Source: Marsupella aquatica
Lineage: Eukaryota; Marchantiophyta
NCBI GenBank assembly: GCA_973895155.1
Contig: OZ316891.1
Location: 14,322,001-14,386,000 of the forward strand
Length of the DNA stretch: 64,000 nucleotides
Direction of reading: 5' to 3'
Shown: one piece after another, positions 31,009-45,500 of the stretch
Numbering within the stretch: the first letter of the stretch is position 1
Layout: each line of letters begins with the position of its first letter
Translations under genes and position numbers: made by a program
The notes under the pieces: generated by a model
The model's database searches: none
The model's input: only the letters and a program-made list of their open reading frames with translations
Told to the model about the DNA's origin: nothing

Positions 31009-34000
31009 ATGCCGGCCCCCGTGGTAGATGCTGCGTACAAGAAGAGCATCGAGAAGGCACGCCGCGAACTGCGTGCCTTCATTGCCGAGAATAACTGTGC
31101 TCCTCTGATGGTTCGGCTAGCGTAAGTTCTTTCTTGGAGCTGACCTCCTGACCTTTTCTGTTGCCACTCACTTGCCTACCATGACTGATCGCGCGGAAGT
31201 AATATCCTGTTCTTTCTTTCTGTCACTCCAGAGGTCTGTCTGTCTGTCCTTGATCTTCATCAAGGAAGTTAGCCATTAAGCCAGACTAGTGTTCTGAGCC
31301 AAGCCTCTCAGCGAGCGGCATTCAGGCCGGACAAGGCCCAAGTCATACGAGTCCAGCATTGGACTGGACTGGACTGGACTGAACTGGACTGGATGGACGG
31401 ACTATCTCTGCTGCCTCTTTTCGTGTAGAGTGAAATTGCGGAAGGGAGGAAGAATTGATGGATAATCGAGTGCCGCAGTCTCTTGCACAACCTTCTTGGA
31501 CTGAAATTTTGCAGTAATCATGAAGTTGTCCGCAAAGTGGGGCAGACTGTTTGTTCCCCTCTCCTCGCCTAAATTCTGTCTCGTCTACAGAGACTGTCAA
31601 AGTGGACGATATCATGATCCTGACAATGCATACCTTTTTAACTGCCGTGAGAGTGAGCACCTAATGCCACAAGCGAAATTCTGTTTTCCGTTTCTCTTCC
31701 AATAAATTTTTCCCGACGACAGAAACTCTGCCTCGACCCAGAATCTTTTCTGATCTTTCGAGTCTCACGCCAAGGGAATATATCTGAATCTATTGTCAAG
31801 GACAACTGGCTTGTTCTCGCTCTAGAGTTGGTCTTCTAACTGAACTAACCAACTACAGGCACTGATACATGCTCAGTGCCCGTCCGCACGAAATGTCTCC
31901 ATTTGCGGAAAACGACCTTACTTGGAGTGGCTGAAGTTTCTTCACAAATGGAGAAGTGCTATCTCATAAGATAGAACTCCGTACAGATCAATATCTAGTA
32001 GTGTGTAATTGATCTGTAGCTCTTTTAGCATTTTTTTGCTGCTCCTAATGCTGTTGTTTGTTTGGAGATATGCAGGTGGCACGATGCGGGCACTTATGAT
32101 GCCAATACAATGACTGGAGGAGCTAACGCGTCGATCCGCAGTGAGCGGGAGTACACACATGGAGCCAACGCTGGCGTAAAGAAAGCAATTGATTGGATGG
32201 GTGAGGATTGAGCATTCTGGCCATACTATCTACCACCTTGATTCAAAAGGGAAAGGAGTGTAAGCGAGAACAAAATATCAGTCCATGCTGTTCACCTTGG
32301 TTTCTTTCTCTCACTCGCTTGAAAGTTCTTTTTATACTCAACAAGCATAACAAGCTTTTGGACAACTACAGTGGTTAGCAAGATGTCAAGTCATAAGAAC
32401 TTAATGAATTTTGAACATCTATATTCTTAATTGCATTTGGCATTCTCATTACTTACTTTCTCAGTTGAACATCTATATTCTTAATTGCATTCGGCATTCT
32501 TATTACTTACTTTCTCAGTGGTCATCTTTTTTCAGAGGACTTCAAAGTCAAATACCCAAACGTGACTTACGCGGATCTTTACCAGGTTGGTACTTGTCAT
32601 GCCTGTTTCCACAGAAGTTACAGTTAAGGCAGTGGCCATGCTTTTTGAATATCGTCCCGTGAAGAGGTGGTTTACATGCGTTGTAGTGTTTAACTGATTC
32701 TGTTTGGTGGTGATGATTGGAGTGGACGTTCTTAATTCAGTTGAACCTTTTCATAGAACCAGTATCCCTAGATCTTTAAAGAATAGAGAACATTATATCC
32801 AAGACTGCGTTGACAGCCTCTGAAGAGCGGGTTATTTTGTGATGGAAATGGTTGAGTGGCTCTATGTGTGAACATTCCAAAGCATGTACAACAGTCGGTA
32901 ATGTCAACTGGATTGCAGTTAGCTGGCGTGGTAGCGGTTGAGGTGACTGGAGGTCCTACGATTGAGTTCATTCCTGGCCGTAAGGTTTGTGGTGTCCTCT
33001 ACTTCACTTCTCCTAGGAAAGCTGAAGTTTGGCCGGTCGTATTTGCCTTCTTCAAAGAAATTGATAATGATCTGAATTATTGTAGTATCACAATGGACGA
33101 CTTGATTTTGATTGTGGTGAAAGTTTTTCTTGCTATCCGTATTGCTGTAAGCAACAGAGTGTGACGTTTTCTTGTTGTTAGGATTCGGTTGCCTGCCCTC
33201 CCGATGGACGTCTTCCAGATGCTACCAAAGGTAGTGGTCTCAAACTTGAATAACTTGCTCGTTAGCTTCCCTTGTGAGTTGAGGTAGCTAGCTTGACTAT
33301 TGAAAATAACTGTAGATTTGAATTCAATTTTTTGCTTCTACAGTTTGTACTAAAAGCTTTGTGTTTTAGTACAGATAAAGAGTTTAAGGGATTATGGGTT
33401 TCAATCGTTTTGTCACAGGTCCACAACATCTCAGAGACGTGTTTCATCGCATGGGTCTCTCAGATAAAGACATAGTGGCTCTCTCTGGTGCCCACACGTT
33501 GGTAAGTAATTCTATTGAAGTGGCCCCAGCTTTCTGATCTATAAGGAAATAAAGCTGATTGGTGAATTCGAAGGGCATATGTTTGTGAATGAGTCCCCTC
33601 CAGCAGTCAGTATAAATCACTTCTAATCTTTCCCCATGTTTTGGGATATTTTCTCGCAGGGAAGGGCACATAAGGACAGGTCTGGGTTTGAAGGGGCGTG
33701 GACTCGAGAGCCCTTAAAGTTCGACAATTCTTACTTCACGTGAGATTTGTTGGAGCTTTCTATTTTATCTTGAAGTAACTTTGTCTTTAATGTCTCAAAT
33801 TTGTTTGCTGCGGTCAATAACCGCTGATTTCTGTCAAATTGTAGTGGCAGTGCTACATATAAACAGTGTGACTTTTCTGTTGGATCTTGCTTCTGCTCCC
33901 TGCAAGAATATTTGTTGAGATCTGGAAACCCTACACAAACGATGGTTTGATACCAAACTTTTTTAATTCAAGGTTCTTCTCCTCGATGTCTGGCACAACA

Positions 34001-34639
34001 GTACTTCGTTTGACACGTCGAGATTGTTACGGATAATCTGTGTGACAGGGAGCTTCTGAAAGGGGAGTCAGAGGGTTTGCTGCAGTTGCCAACTGACAAG
34101 GCTTTGCTTGAAGACTTGAGGTTTCGGCCTTATGTGGAGGCTTATGCAAAGGTTTGATGAAATTTTTCTCAAGGGTGTGGACGTTTCATGGAACGTGTCG
34201 TTTTTTGAGTTTCGTAACTTCTGATACTGTACGATTGCCTTCTCATGAAGATGTGTTGATATGAATCTTCCAATCACGTTGAACAAAATCACGGTGACTC
34301 TTCCGAAAAAGGGAATGACCTCCATGTGTGTGGTGTACTCATTCGTATTATTTTTGAGGATTGGGTGAAAATATCAAAAATGCATATACCTTGATCTGAT
34401 ATATGGGATTGGAATAACAGGACGAAGATCTATTTTTCCAAGAGTATGCTGTTTCACATAAGAAGCTGTCCGAGCTGGGACAACCGCAGTTAACCTCTTC
34501 TACCAGGAAAGAGGTTTCGGTAGACACTACCAGTGCATCTAGTGTCTTAGCACAAGCTGGTGTTGGGGTTGTTGTGACCGCTATCGTCATTGCTGCAAGC
34601 TATCTGTATGAGGCAAAGCGGAAGTTGGCCCGTAGTTAG
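31009..34639 (+). CDS. APX3: Membrane-anchored (peroxisomal/glyoxysomal type) L-ascorbate peroxidase (9 exons, 295 aa)
   Basis: Exons 31009-31121, 32076-32200, 32536-32585, 32919-32984, 33182-33230, 33419-33501, 33660-33739, 34049-34151 and 34421-34639 join in phase. The class I haem peroxidase active site is complete: R36, W39 and H40 (RLAWHDAG) distal, H160 (SGAHTLGRAH) proximal, W176 and D205 behind it, R169 at the ascorbate site. After the catalytic domain come a Ser/Thr-rich spacer, one membrane helix (about 266-286, ending SYLYEA) and a basic tail KRKLARS. This tail plan is that of APX3/APX5-type isoforms, which face the cytosol on peroxisomes and remove H2O2 with ascorbate. Length agrees with the family (about 287). 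The Lys of the classical ascorbate pocket (two before C30) is Asn, within the range seen in this subgroup. Confidence 0.94.
31360..31400. repeat. (TGGAC)n microsatellite in APX intron 1
   Basis: About eight TGGAC units with one TGAAC variant, inside the 954-base first intron. Confidence 0.85.
32411..32518. repeat. 54-bp tandem duplication next to the APX exon 3 splice acceptor
   Basis: Bases 32411-32464 are repeated at 32465-32518 with two mismatches. Each copy ends in TTACTTTCTCAG, a good-looking 3' splice site. The acceptor used by the conserved reading frame is a third one, TTTTTTCAG, at 32535. Confidence 0.9.
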
Positions 34640-35892
34640 TCTCGGCATTGGCACAAGGAGATCAGCCTGGACCATTTCCAATTTGCAAGGGCCATTTCAG
34701 TTGTATACATGAAAAAGGGTGGTGATGATGGGCGCTGTATGTGTAATGTAATGTAATTATAATATATTGGTCCTAGAACTAGACATAGACAAAACATATG
34801 AGAATCCCTGTGGTGATCAAGGTTATCAACCATCCACACTGTTCTTGGGCTGATGCCACATTACCAATAGCAAGGTATCCTCTCGGGCTCGAAACGACAT
34901 TTCGAGGGGAGAACAGATTCTAGTCTTTCTCAAGTATTCCGCAGAATGCAAAGGACAGAGGAGGTACAATTACTTCCATAGAAGTCTGTATGTGGTTTGG
35001 CAAGTACGTGAAAGAAAAACATCTCACCCAAAGACTTTTCGAGAAACTTGATTCGTCATTTTGAGTGTTGTAACAGCTCCTCGTCAGATGCACTACCCAA
35101 AATATTTTCGATCTGAGATTAGATGTAGATGGTCCGCTTTTCCTAGCTGAACAATACCTTTGAACAACTCGAGAGCTTCCCTGTTAAGATCAGGTAGTTC
35201 TGCAATGCCTTGCGCTCGCTTTCCCTCCTCGGAATGATTCCTTGTAGGGTGGGAAGATTTGAAATTAGATGTCCCTTAACGAACCCAGTAGTCTATCGAG
35301 TGTCCTTCTAGTATAAACTCACTTCGGAGGATGACCAATTGTACTGACGTGATCATGCAACCTAGTCAGGTCGCTAGGGGATTGCGTTTGTGACCAGAAA
35401 CGTCTCAGCTTCAGTAAAACAAACATCGTCATGGAGGGCTTCGAGAAAACAATGTCGGGGGTGGGCCGAATAAATTTGCTCAGAAACGTCGGTCATCTCA
35501 CATCACGATTAGTGAAACACTTGGAGGACCAACCATTTAGATCCGCAGTTCTGGAAGTCGGGGATGGGTCACATACTTTACAATGGGGCGGTCCCAACAA
35601 AGTCAAAGGAGGCGATTGGAAGATCAGCTGGGTTCAAGATTTGCAACCACAAGGCCAGCGTTTTCTGGGCAAATTTATTCGACCACACAATCCCGCGAGC
35701 TGGCCATATTGCAACCTCAAGACCATATCCACTCCCGAGCTGTTTTTGATAATAATAATGTGAAAGCCCACCCCTCAAAAAGGCGAGGAGGGACTTGTTT
35801 ATTACTTACACCTTCGGGAAATCTACAAGGGTGGTCTTTGAAATTTACATGTTCTTGCAGGCATCCCAAAAGGGTCACACGTTAGCAATCAA
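34640..35892. other. Convergent intergenic region between APX and dynein genes
   Basis: Both flanking genes end here, so it should contain two 3' UTRs and polyadenylation sites. AT-rich ATAATATATTGG follows the APX stop by about 120 bases. Overlapping short frames at 35431-35885 have no recognisable content. Confidence 0.5.
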
Positions 35893-38800
35893 TCAGTCAC
35901 TGAGGGTGAGAATCATGGCCACCCCACGGCGAATCCAATAGTCCTGTGGGCGATCGGAGGGGAGGTCGATGTTCATGACAAAATTGGAGGAGTGACCAGT
36001 AGTGGCCAGCACCCCTCGTCTCTCCGTGGTCCTGTACAGTGGGCATGTGTAGCATGGAAACCTGGCCTTCTCTGAAACTATGCACGGCTGCAGCCAAATG
36101 AGCGGTGCAGGTGAGTACAGCACCTTCGGCTGAGACTCTGTCAAGATCATGCCATCTTCGTCCCAACGCGCTCCCTCAATCGACATCCCATACACATAGC
36201 ACCCGTCCTCTGGCTTCACGTCATACTTGCCTGCATAATTATGCAGCAATCACCCTCTTAGCTGTCAGATGACATTAGCAAAATAGTACTGTAACACAAC
36301 GTTGATTGGAACTAAGGTACTCAACTCAGTCCGTGTGTGTGTTCAAGGTGTCTGTCCCTCACTTACCATCACTGAGGAAGACACAACATGGGATCTCCTG
36401 CCAAAATGTTCTTGAGTACTAGGAAAGTCTAGCGACGTACCCAAACATGACCCTATCATACTTTCATTGGGGCACACAGATGGGCAAGACAACTGGTTCT
36501 AGAGGTTGTTCCTGTTGGGGTGGGGGAATCGGGCTATGAATGGCATCAGAGTTGAAGAGCTGGGTTGCCCTGTTCCAAGGATACACATGGAATTGCAAAG
36601 AGACAGCGAAAGGTCTGGGAATTTCACAAAATGAATATAAATTTCTTTATCTAATCTGCCTCATCAGCATGTTTTGGGCTATTGGATCTAATGGCATCAA
36701 AATGATCCTCATATTTAGAAATCCATGCATGAAATTACTACTGCAATCCTGCCAAAAAGCTCTTTAAAATTCAAGCAAGCCAAAGCATTCCTTACGCGAG
36801 TCAAAGCAGACAAGCTTACGTGAGACCAACTTCTCCATATACAAGAATTCATGCATGCATGCAAGAAGCTTTCGCATACTTCTTTGGAGTTCATGTGTCT
36901 CCACACCAGATATCTTCATGGTTTAGAGGAACGAATTTTGAAAGACGAAGAAGGGTATTGTCGGGATGTTAGAAACGTGTCGGAGCAATGTGAGAATCTA
37001 GGTGAATTTCCAACTTGCAGTGAGAGAAAGAGATAGAGAGTGTACAGCAGAGGGAGTTACCTTCTTTGCGCATGCACTTGAAGTACCATCCCACTGTGTC
37101 GATCGGAATTTGATACCTTCGAGCAAAATTCTGTAGCACTCCCGTAAGGAAGGCATGAGTGAAGAAAAAGCCGCTGATCCAGAACTTTGGTGGTATCCCG
37201 TTGTCCATCCAGTTCTGGAGCATGTTGAGGCGTTGGTAGAGGTCTGCGGCGTAGCTCAGGAGTGGTTTCATGGTTGGATAGGAGGAGGGGCTCCACATAG
37301 CTGGCATTCTCTGCAGGTACATGCTCTGGGCCAGTTTCTCTACCTCAGAGGACATTACTATAAGTCCCTTCAATGTTTTCTGCACCACTACAAGGCTGTT
37401 CCGTATAACCTGTTTTCTCCAACCCCAAAATTCATCCATGCATCAGTTTAGGGCCTTGTAGGGGCTGAGGTCAAGCAGTTATCATTTACAGCAGGTGGTG
37501 AGCCAGGTTATATGATACAGTAGATAGTGAACCGGGTAACATTCCACAGTATAATAGACCCCTTCTTAATTAATCCCTTACCTTGGTGTATTTTCCAACA
37601 GGTTTCTACTTGAGTTTTTTCCCAAAAGATTTCTCCAAAAGATGGGTCCATATATCTGATTATTGCATAGGATTCTCAGTGGACTTTTTTTGAAACTATT
37701 GGTAGGACGTATTTAACACGACCGCAGTGTGACAACAATTGACATCATTGTTGACTGGGAGAATTTGGTTCCACTTTGGCCGGCCATTGGCCCAGGGAGG
37801 GATCCCAGAACACAAGAGAGAGAACGAGGATGAAAGAGATTATCGGAAGATCGAATAACACGCACGTCCGTAAGCTTGTTGTAACGAATCATTTCTTGGT
37901 GAAGGACAGAGTTCATGCTTTCTTTGTATTCCACGGGATACTTGAATCGGGCCATTTCCACGTCAAATGGCGGTGGAAGTTTGGATGATATGTCTGCAGC
38001 AATCTCCAGGATAATTTCCTCTCGAGACTTGCCACCGGTACTCCCGGCACTACCCTGCATGGATGGATGTATGAATAAACAGGCCAGTTGTTCAGATAGA
38101 GTCCGGAACAAATGAGCGATAAATGTTTTGGGTGTACACTGAGCGAGGAAACAAATTACGATGTCGAGGAGTGAGGTTCTGGAGGTGTAGGATTGCTCTA
38201 CTGATGGCACCAGTCTCATGTTCGACTTAATGAAACAAAATCCTCTCCAAGCCATGGTACGTACAAAGCTTAGTGGCAGACTACTAGCCAAAAATTCAAA
38301 CAGACCTCATCTAGGTGTCATTTGACATTTTGCAATTATTTTAGTGAAGGGCCCGAGATGAAGCAAATTTTTTTGTACGGCATCTACGGAACGTTATTAC
38401 CCCAAGATCCTGACTAAAGAATAAAATAGATCAGAATAGAATAGAATAGAAAGAGATCGACCATTGTGGCTTGAATGCAAAAAAGAAACTGATCGCTCTC
38501 CTGCTGGTCCTTCGTAATGTCAGCGTTCTCATCCAGCCCAAAGCATTCAGGTTTCGCTTGCATTGGAAATTCCCTGATGTATTCTATGTAGTCTTGGTAC
38601 TTGCAGTCTAGTGGTGCGCCATATAAGCCTGACGGGGAAAACTTGTAGTCGTCCTCCAGGATTGCAGGAGTGTAGAATACACTCAAAATGCTCATTAGTG
38701 TTCGGCGATCATTACCATCAGTAACTTTGCCACCGTAATTGCATTCCCCAGTCAAGTAAGTAATTGCCTGCGCGAGCCAACAAACAATTAGTTTTCTAAG

Positions 38801-39526
38801 ACATTCCACTGTGTACTGCAGCTTCCATTAAATATGGGTGCATAGAAACCTTCAGTATTGTGATTTCCCGGAGGTTTAAGCTTTGAGAAGAGATTCTGAT
38901 GATCCCAAGCAACCTCACCCTCGGGACACTTCACGCATAATTCAAGACTCGCTGCATAATCCCAAAACTTTTAGATTGCAAAATAAAATAAGAATTAAAC
39001 GTTGGTATATTTTATGTCCTCTTTCAAGCCGGGGATGCGAATGATTTTAATGCCCTCCAAGACAAGGCTGAGTACCAACCTTACAAGGCCTCTGCCAACA
39101 CTCTAGAGCCCACTATACGTCAACTGTGAAATTCTGTATAATAACTTCCCTCATGTGGACCCGTTTCCTTAAAAACGAGGGAACAACGCTTGCAACGATG
39201 TGGAAGATAGGCGTGTAACTTAAACTGAAAACGGAGTAGTCGCTGTGACGTTTGTTAACGATCAGGATCAAAAGCATTCCTACCTTAAATTGGATGGTAT
39301 CCGGGTAATCAATGAGGAAGGATTGTAGTTGTCGTATGCTTATTTTGAGATCTGGGTCGCTGAACTGGTATGGAATGTTCCAGCCAAGTGGCCCATATTT
39401 GAGACGTTCCTGTACAGATGCATGGAAAAAGCACAAACCAAACACCATCTTTCTCCAGACCTGACCTCTCTCTCCAGTTACTTTTTCCCAGAACTTCTGA
39501 TCGCTTAGTGGATAACTTTGATAACT
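35893..39526 (-). other. Dynein heavy chain: C-terminal domain
   Basis: Exons 39284-39526, 38462-38767, 37866-38054, 37061-37409 and 35893-36230. [55 protein letters not shown] and [19 protein letters not shown] are family hallmarks. The protein ends MILTLSD, and the stop is TGA (35893-35895). Confidence 0.92.
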
Positions 39527-42500
39527 CTGCAGAAGATTTTGTGATCCACAGGCACAATTGTCATGAATAGGGAAAAAACTTATTGATGAAGAGAATTTTC
39601 AAGATGTATATAGCAATTATCAGTGTTCCAGTCCCCGGCCTTACGCCTTTTGACGGATGGGACTAAGGCAACAATAGGGCTAGTAGCAACAAAGCAAGAC
39701 TCACCGATGTGACCCAACCATGTAGTACTAGTGCTTCTACTGGCTCTTTAGGTGTTACCAAAAAAAAGCTTTCTCTGATTTTTAGTTAAGTAGTACTACG
39801 GCTTAATGATTCCACTCCAGACTACAAGCCCTCTCTAGAGCTTGTGATTCTCAACGCATGCCAGAAATTTCCCCTTTTAAGACCAAAGTGTGAATGAATT
39901 TTCTCCATTCGGGCCAAAGATCAAAGTCAATTCTTTAGACGTTTACTATGAAGCAGCATATAAAGTAAAGAACCTTACCAACAACATGTTTGCTCGAAGG
40001 CCCTTAGGAGATTCGTTTGTCATTTTTACACTATTTTGCAAAATGGAAACTGGAAAGTGCTCTGAAGGGTAACTGGTGAGCCATAGGCGGAAACTAATAT
40101 TGCAATGGTCAGGGGTTATGTTCTCCGCAATTCTTTCCAGGTGCTGCATCCATGATGCTGCAAGATGACAATTCTGCAGGACAACCCAGTCACCAGTCCG
40201 AATTCCTTTTTCTATCATCTCAGCTGCTTTTGGCCCTTGCCCTTGCCCCAGAGACACTGTGTTTACCTGCAAGCAAGATTTCGTGGCTGAGTTAGACCTC
40301 TCTACTCATTCACTGCTCTGAGGTCATCCATTATACTACTTGTTCAATGAGAAACATTGTTTTAAGTGTTATCACATAACGTTAAGGGAGTTTCCAAAAA
40401 GGGATCGATATTATTTTCGCGCCTATCAGCGATTACTTGGATGCTAATAAGACTCAAAAACAAGACTAGTTCATTAAATTAAGCGAAAAAGCCAAATACC
40501 TTACATTTTGTTTGATACCTTCAGCGTACTTGAGAAGAGTTGCCATGGGATCTGATCCAGCTGAAAGAACAAAAACTAACGGTATGATGTTACTAGAATC
40601 AGGATACACGGTTGCCAAATCAAATATTGGTGGTTCCATGTACTTCTGGCCCATGGCTGCGAGTACATAGTCACTAACACTTCCCACAAGTTTCCCAGGA
40701 CGTAGCACACGGATGACAATAAGTTTTTGGAAGGTGTTCAATTTTTCACCCCATTTCGATGGGAAGGGTGCTCTGTAGGGCGTAGGGGATTCATACACTG
40801 GCAGCCATGCTTTGGGATTCTTGGCGAAGTCATCACTGAAGCCCTGGATCACAGGCCAAAAAAGATTGAGTCTCCTATACCTGAACGATATCTGTAATCC
40901 AGACTATTCCTTCTTGTACTTCTTTCTGTGTGGGAGTTTGAGCATTTTTAGATCAGGTAGTTGTCCACAAATAACCTCTTCTTCCTTTCTTACAACAGAA
41001 TGGATATCATCAGTAGGGAAATGCTTAAAGTAAACTTGCCACAAACGTTGGAAGTGCTGAAAGACTGATCATCTCCAACCAAAGCTTCTCTGCTAGCCAT
41101 GTTGCAGGATTTTTTGGTTTCTCTCCAGCAGCTACCAAACCACCCAGTGTAAAGAAGTTGAACTCTTCGCGAAGTATCTTTCCTTGCTGTAGCCAGATAG
41201 TTGAACAAATCAGGAAAGAAAGTAGCATCTTGTCCTTCTCAAACAGGCTGCGGGATATATTCCAGTATAGCAGATATGTGAAATATGTGTTGAGAATTTC
41301 TAGTCGAGTTGGGAGATGGTTGGCTTTTTCCGCATCTCTCATAGCATTGAAGAAGAGTCCCATGTACCTATCAAGCATATGGAAGTGATCCCTAATTAGA
41401 AATCCTGATTATCGTCATGGGTAGTGAAGCACAAGTAGTGCACGCATATTGCTGCGATGCAAACCGGAATGATAACGAAGTGTGACTTTCTTATAGAATG
41501 CACACTTTCCAAAAGGGAGCAAGGGAAAGAAAGTATGGGAAGTAAGCTAAACGAATGAATGACTTCAACTTTATGGTCCATAGTCCACCAATTAGGCAGC
41601 ATACCAAGAAAGAGAATACTGGTACATAGGGTCAATGCAGCAGAGGTCAGCGATGGTGAAAAACAGAGATGAAACATGGACAGCCACTGGGATATAACCC
41701 TTTCGAGCTTCATCAATGCGAGCCTCGGTCTTTACTGCAATTCTTTGCTTTTCTGCTATCTCAACTGATAGAACCTTTGAAGATGAAATTGTATCGATAG
41801 CACTTTCATCTTCCAAGATATTTCCTTCTGAACTTGATAAGATCTGGGGCAATCAGAATGCAATATTCAGCTGGATAATGCAGGAAGCAGTCCACTTTCA
41901 CGCACTGCAAGTAGTAGTGATTACGGTGACAAACTTTTAACACACATTTCTGAAAGATAAGATAGATAATATGTTAGCCGGGTGGCTACGGGGTGCTTCT
42001 CAGGCAGTGGTATATGTTTTCCTGCTGTGGCCATATATTATAATCTCAGAAACGCTGCAGCTCAGTTTTTTCCTAGGCCCAATAATTTTCTCCTGACTAT
42101 CTTGGCAGAGAATTCAGATCTCGATTAACATAAGAAATCCAAATTCCCAAAACTATATTAATTAGTCTACTCTGGGTAGAAGATCGACGACACTCTAGGC
42201 AAATGTGGGCCACATCCGTATCAATTGTGAAACCACTTCGACAGGATGGTACAGGGAATGCAGCTTGTATTTGCTTAATTTGAATTTCAGAGTCGATTGC
42301 CCAGCTTTCCCAATCTTTCTAGTGCGATTTTGACCAGAAGTACACCTGAATGATGCGATCTTCAATATCCTTGAGCTGTCGTTGATTTTCTGCACCTTGA
42401 ACCACAAGCTGCGTCTTCTCTTCTTCTAAGTCTGGGCGTTCGCTTTTCACTGCCATACCTAGCAACTGATCCTCCAGACCATCTGGGGTAATCATGAAGT

Positions 42501-45500
42501 TCAAGAGGCTGATCTTCACCGAGACCTGCCCCAAAGCCAGATAAACGTCAAAGATCACTTCTGAAGCTATAGATTCAAAGTTCTGTACAAAGTCTTCTGA
42601 AAGTGTATGCGAGAAGAATAGTTCTATACGTGGAAGACAAGGATAACAATGCCTATTCCAGGACATTGGGAGAGACGCCATGCAGGACAAGGGGCAGCAG
42701 CCTTTTCAACAACAGTATGTCAGACCCGAGCGCATCGGCTCACTTTTCAGTTGGCTTCAGGAAAGAATCAGAACACATCTCACCTCAGGCGCATAGTGAG
42801 GATTTCTCATTTTTGTCGTGATGTAGAATCTGAACTTCTCATTGTACTCAATGACACTGTCACCAAGCCGGATCTGGTATGATCCAGCACTTTTAAAAAC
42901 AGCCCTGGCCAGTAATGGCTCCAAAGTTGGATCCAACTCCTCCATAACATTTTCCAAGAGCAGAGGATAACCAAAGGTGATGCAATTTTCCAGTTTTCTT
43001 ACGAAGTCCCCATCAGAGGGCTTCATAACTTGTAGATTATTCTTCTTCTGCATGTTCTGTGAAGATACAAGAAGATTTCATAACGTGTTGGGTGCATCTC
43101 AACAAAATGCTACATCTTGGCCTTCCATTCGGCACCTAGATTTCTTACGATTGCGTTGCAACACGTATCAGAAAACTTGAAAAATAAGTACAGCATAGAG
43201 GAGCTCTGTAGTGCTAATTATCACCTTGATCCACTTGTTGGCCTGTCCTTGGGGATCTATGAGGAGTGGCCAACGTCTTGAGGAGCTCACGATGATACCA
43301 TTGTCGACAGAAAAGCTGTCATTCGGTAATCCGTCTATGACCCAGTCTCGAATCGTCACTGGATTGCCTAGCACAGTGGCCAATTTGAATGTGGGAGAAC
43401 TTGGAATATTTCTGCCTAAACAATTGGCACCCCATTCTTTAAGTAGCTTCTCTCTGTAAGGCATGGTCACAGGCCCAAGGTACGCAATGTAGCCTGAGGC
43501 TAAAAGCACATCTCCTGTCAAACACACATATACCTTATCTAGGTCCTCACCCACATTGGCCCAACGAACCTTCTCTCCTCCCAGGCCTCCAATCAATTTC
43601 TCTGCACGGCTCAGTTTCTGCAAACCTCAACAGTTATAATAGGTGGTTTTGACATTGCCTTTGGCTTCCACAATGCTACAAGCTAATGCTCCTTTAATAG
43701 AGGAGACGGGCGACTGCGTCACTTCGAACGTTTATTTTATTAGCTGGGTTTGGCTGCTTTCTATTCCGTAAGACCGTTGTAAGTGAGCCATCACAATATT
43801 CCAAATTTCAGATATGCTAGGTTCTCTCTTTCTCAATAATCGACTCATAATAGCAGCCGTTGTCCTTGGCTGAGATCAACGCAGTCATCGGTAATTGAAT
43901 ATAGCCCAACGCTCGTATCGTAGAATGATATGAAAAATGCTAAGATCGATATCCATTAGATGGCATAGGGAAAACTTGAATGCAAATCAGTGGATGAGAG
44001 TTAAACCAAGGTTCTTCACTGAATACTAGGGAAACCTAACATATGAATGATCCATTCGCATTTCGTTCTTAAGCAACATACCTTCTGACAGTTATTGACT
44101 TCTCCTTCAAGTAAGGCTTTCTTTCCTTCCATAATATTCAGTTTATCTTGAAGCTTTTGCAGCTTTGCCTGTACTTGAAGAAGACTTTCCTTCTTTGCAG
44201 CAAGAGCCTTCTGAAGCTCAGAAAATTCCGCTTCCGCTGCAGCTAGTTTTGCCTTTTTGGGTGCAACAACCTACAGAATGGGATAATTTACGCACAGCAT
44301 ATGAGTAGTCTTGGACATACATGGATTGCATTTGTACACATGGAGAACATTTCAATTAGATTTTTTTTTACTTGTCCGAATCAATTCCCAATCTTAGTCA
44401 GCATCAATCAAAAGGAGGAGTACAGGATATCTTTAGACCTTTGCCACTCGATCGTAACTCTCCATAGCCCGCACCCAACAACACAGTCCATACGCTGCTT
44501 TGGAAGCCTTCTGTACAACCTCAGGGACAAACTCTGGAAGAACTAGATAGGTGCGAATCCTCTCAATAATCTTGGGATTTATGTTATCCTTATCAAAGTC
44601 TTTGAGTGTCTGGAGAAACTGACTATCAGCAAGCATCTGTTGTGCAGGTCCCCAGTAGTCTTCAATTTTAGCTCCGGGCTTTTTGGGATCTGGTATCCTT
44701 TTGGATTTAACCTGGGAGAAGACGAATGTTTTATTCCTTCGATAACTCTTAAAGGTACTCAAAAGCGAGAGCAGTACGGAAAAACTTTGCCAAGAGCAAA
44801 TGAATGATTCAATTTCAACATGCAGGACCAATAGAAGCAGAGTAGAGAAGCAGAATACAGAAGAAGAAACGTTAATCAGATTCTTTAATCGTATCAAAAT
44901 CTAACACCCAAAACAAGAAACTTGAAAGGTGATGAGAAGTCGCTCTGAACATCCATAGCTATAGAGCTGGCAAACATTGGTAGGACAATGTATCGCGGTC
45001 TCCTTGAAAGGATATGCAGCTTCATTTGAGTTGAACCCTCAAGAATGCAAATTGTCCAGAAGGTCAAATAGTGGTGAGCCTTCTTACGTCTTTCATTATG
45101 CAGCAAGCTTCCATAACAATTTTCACAGGCCTGGGTGGGTTCTTCATAGCCTTGACTTCTGTAATATCTGCTTTTGTGAGTGTGTCCAATGCAGCAAGAG
45201 CAGAAAGAAGCATGGGCATAGCCTGCCAACATAATAGAAAGGTCAAACTGGTGTGACTGAATGAAATAATGAGTATAATCTGCGGGTCACAAAAGATTGG
45301 GAAGATGTATCAAATTGTCCTAATGATACATTGGATCTAGCAAACAACGAAAATTGGGCCGCAGGTCTAACTCACCACAGCCAGCTCTGACTCACAATCA
45401 TCTTTAATAGCCTTTGCCTCTGAGGCTTTTACATTAGCTACTGCCTCCTCCTGTTCTACGAGAGTGCGAGTTGCCTCAGCATCTTTCCTATCAGCGGCAA

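Noticed and set aside
35431-35885. Plus-strand ORFs between APX and the dynein gene
   Set aside because: Three overlapping frames without known motifs, in the expected 3' UTR/intergenic space.
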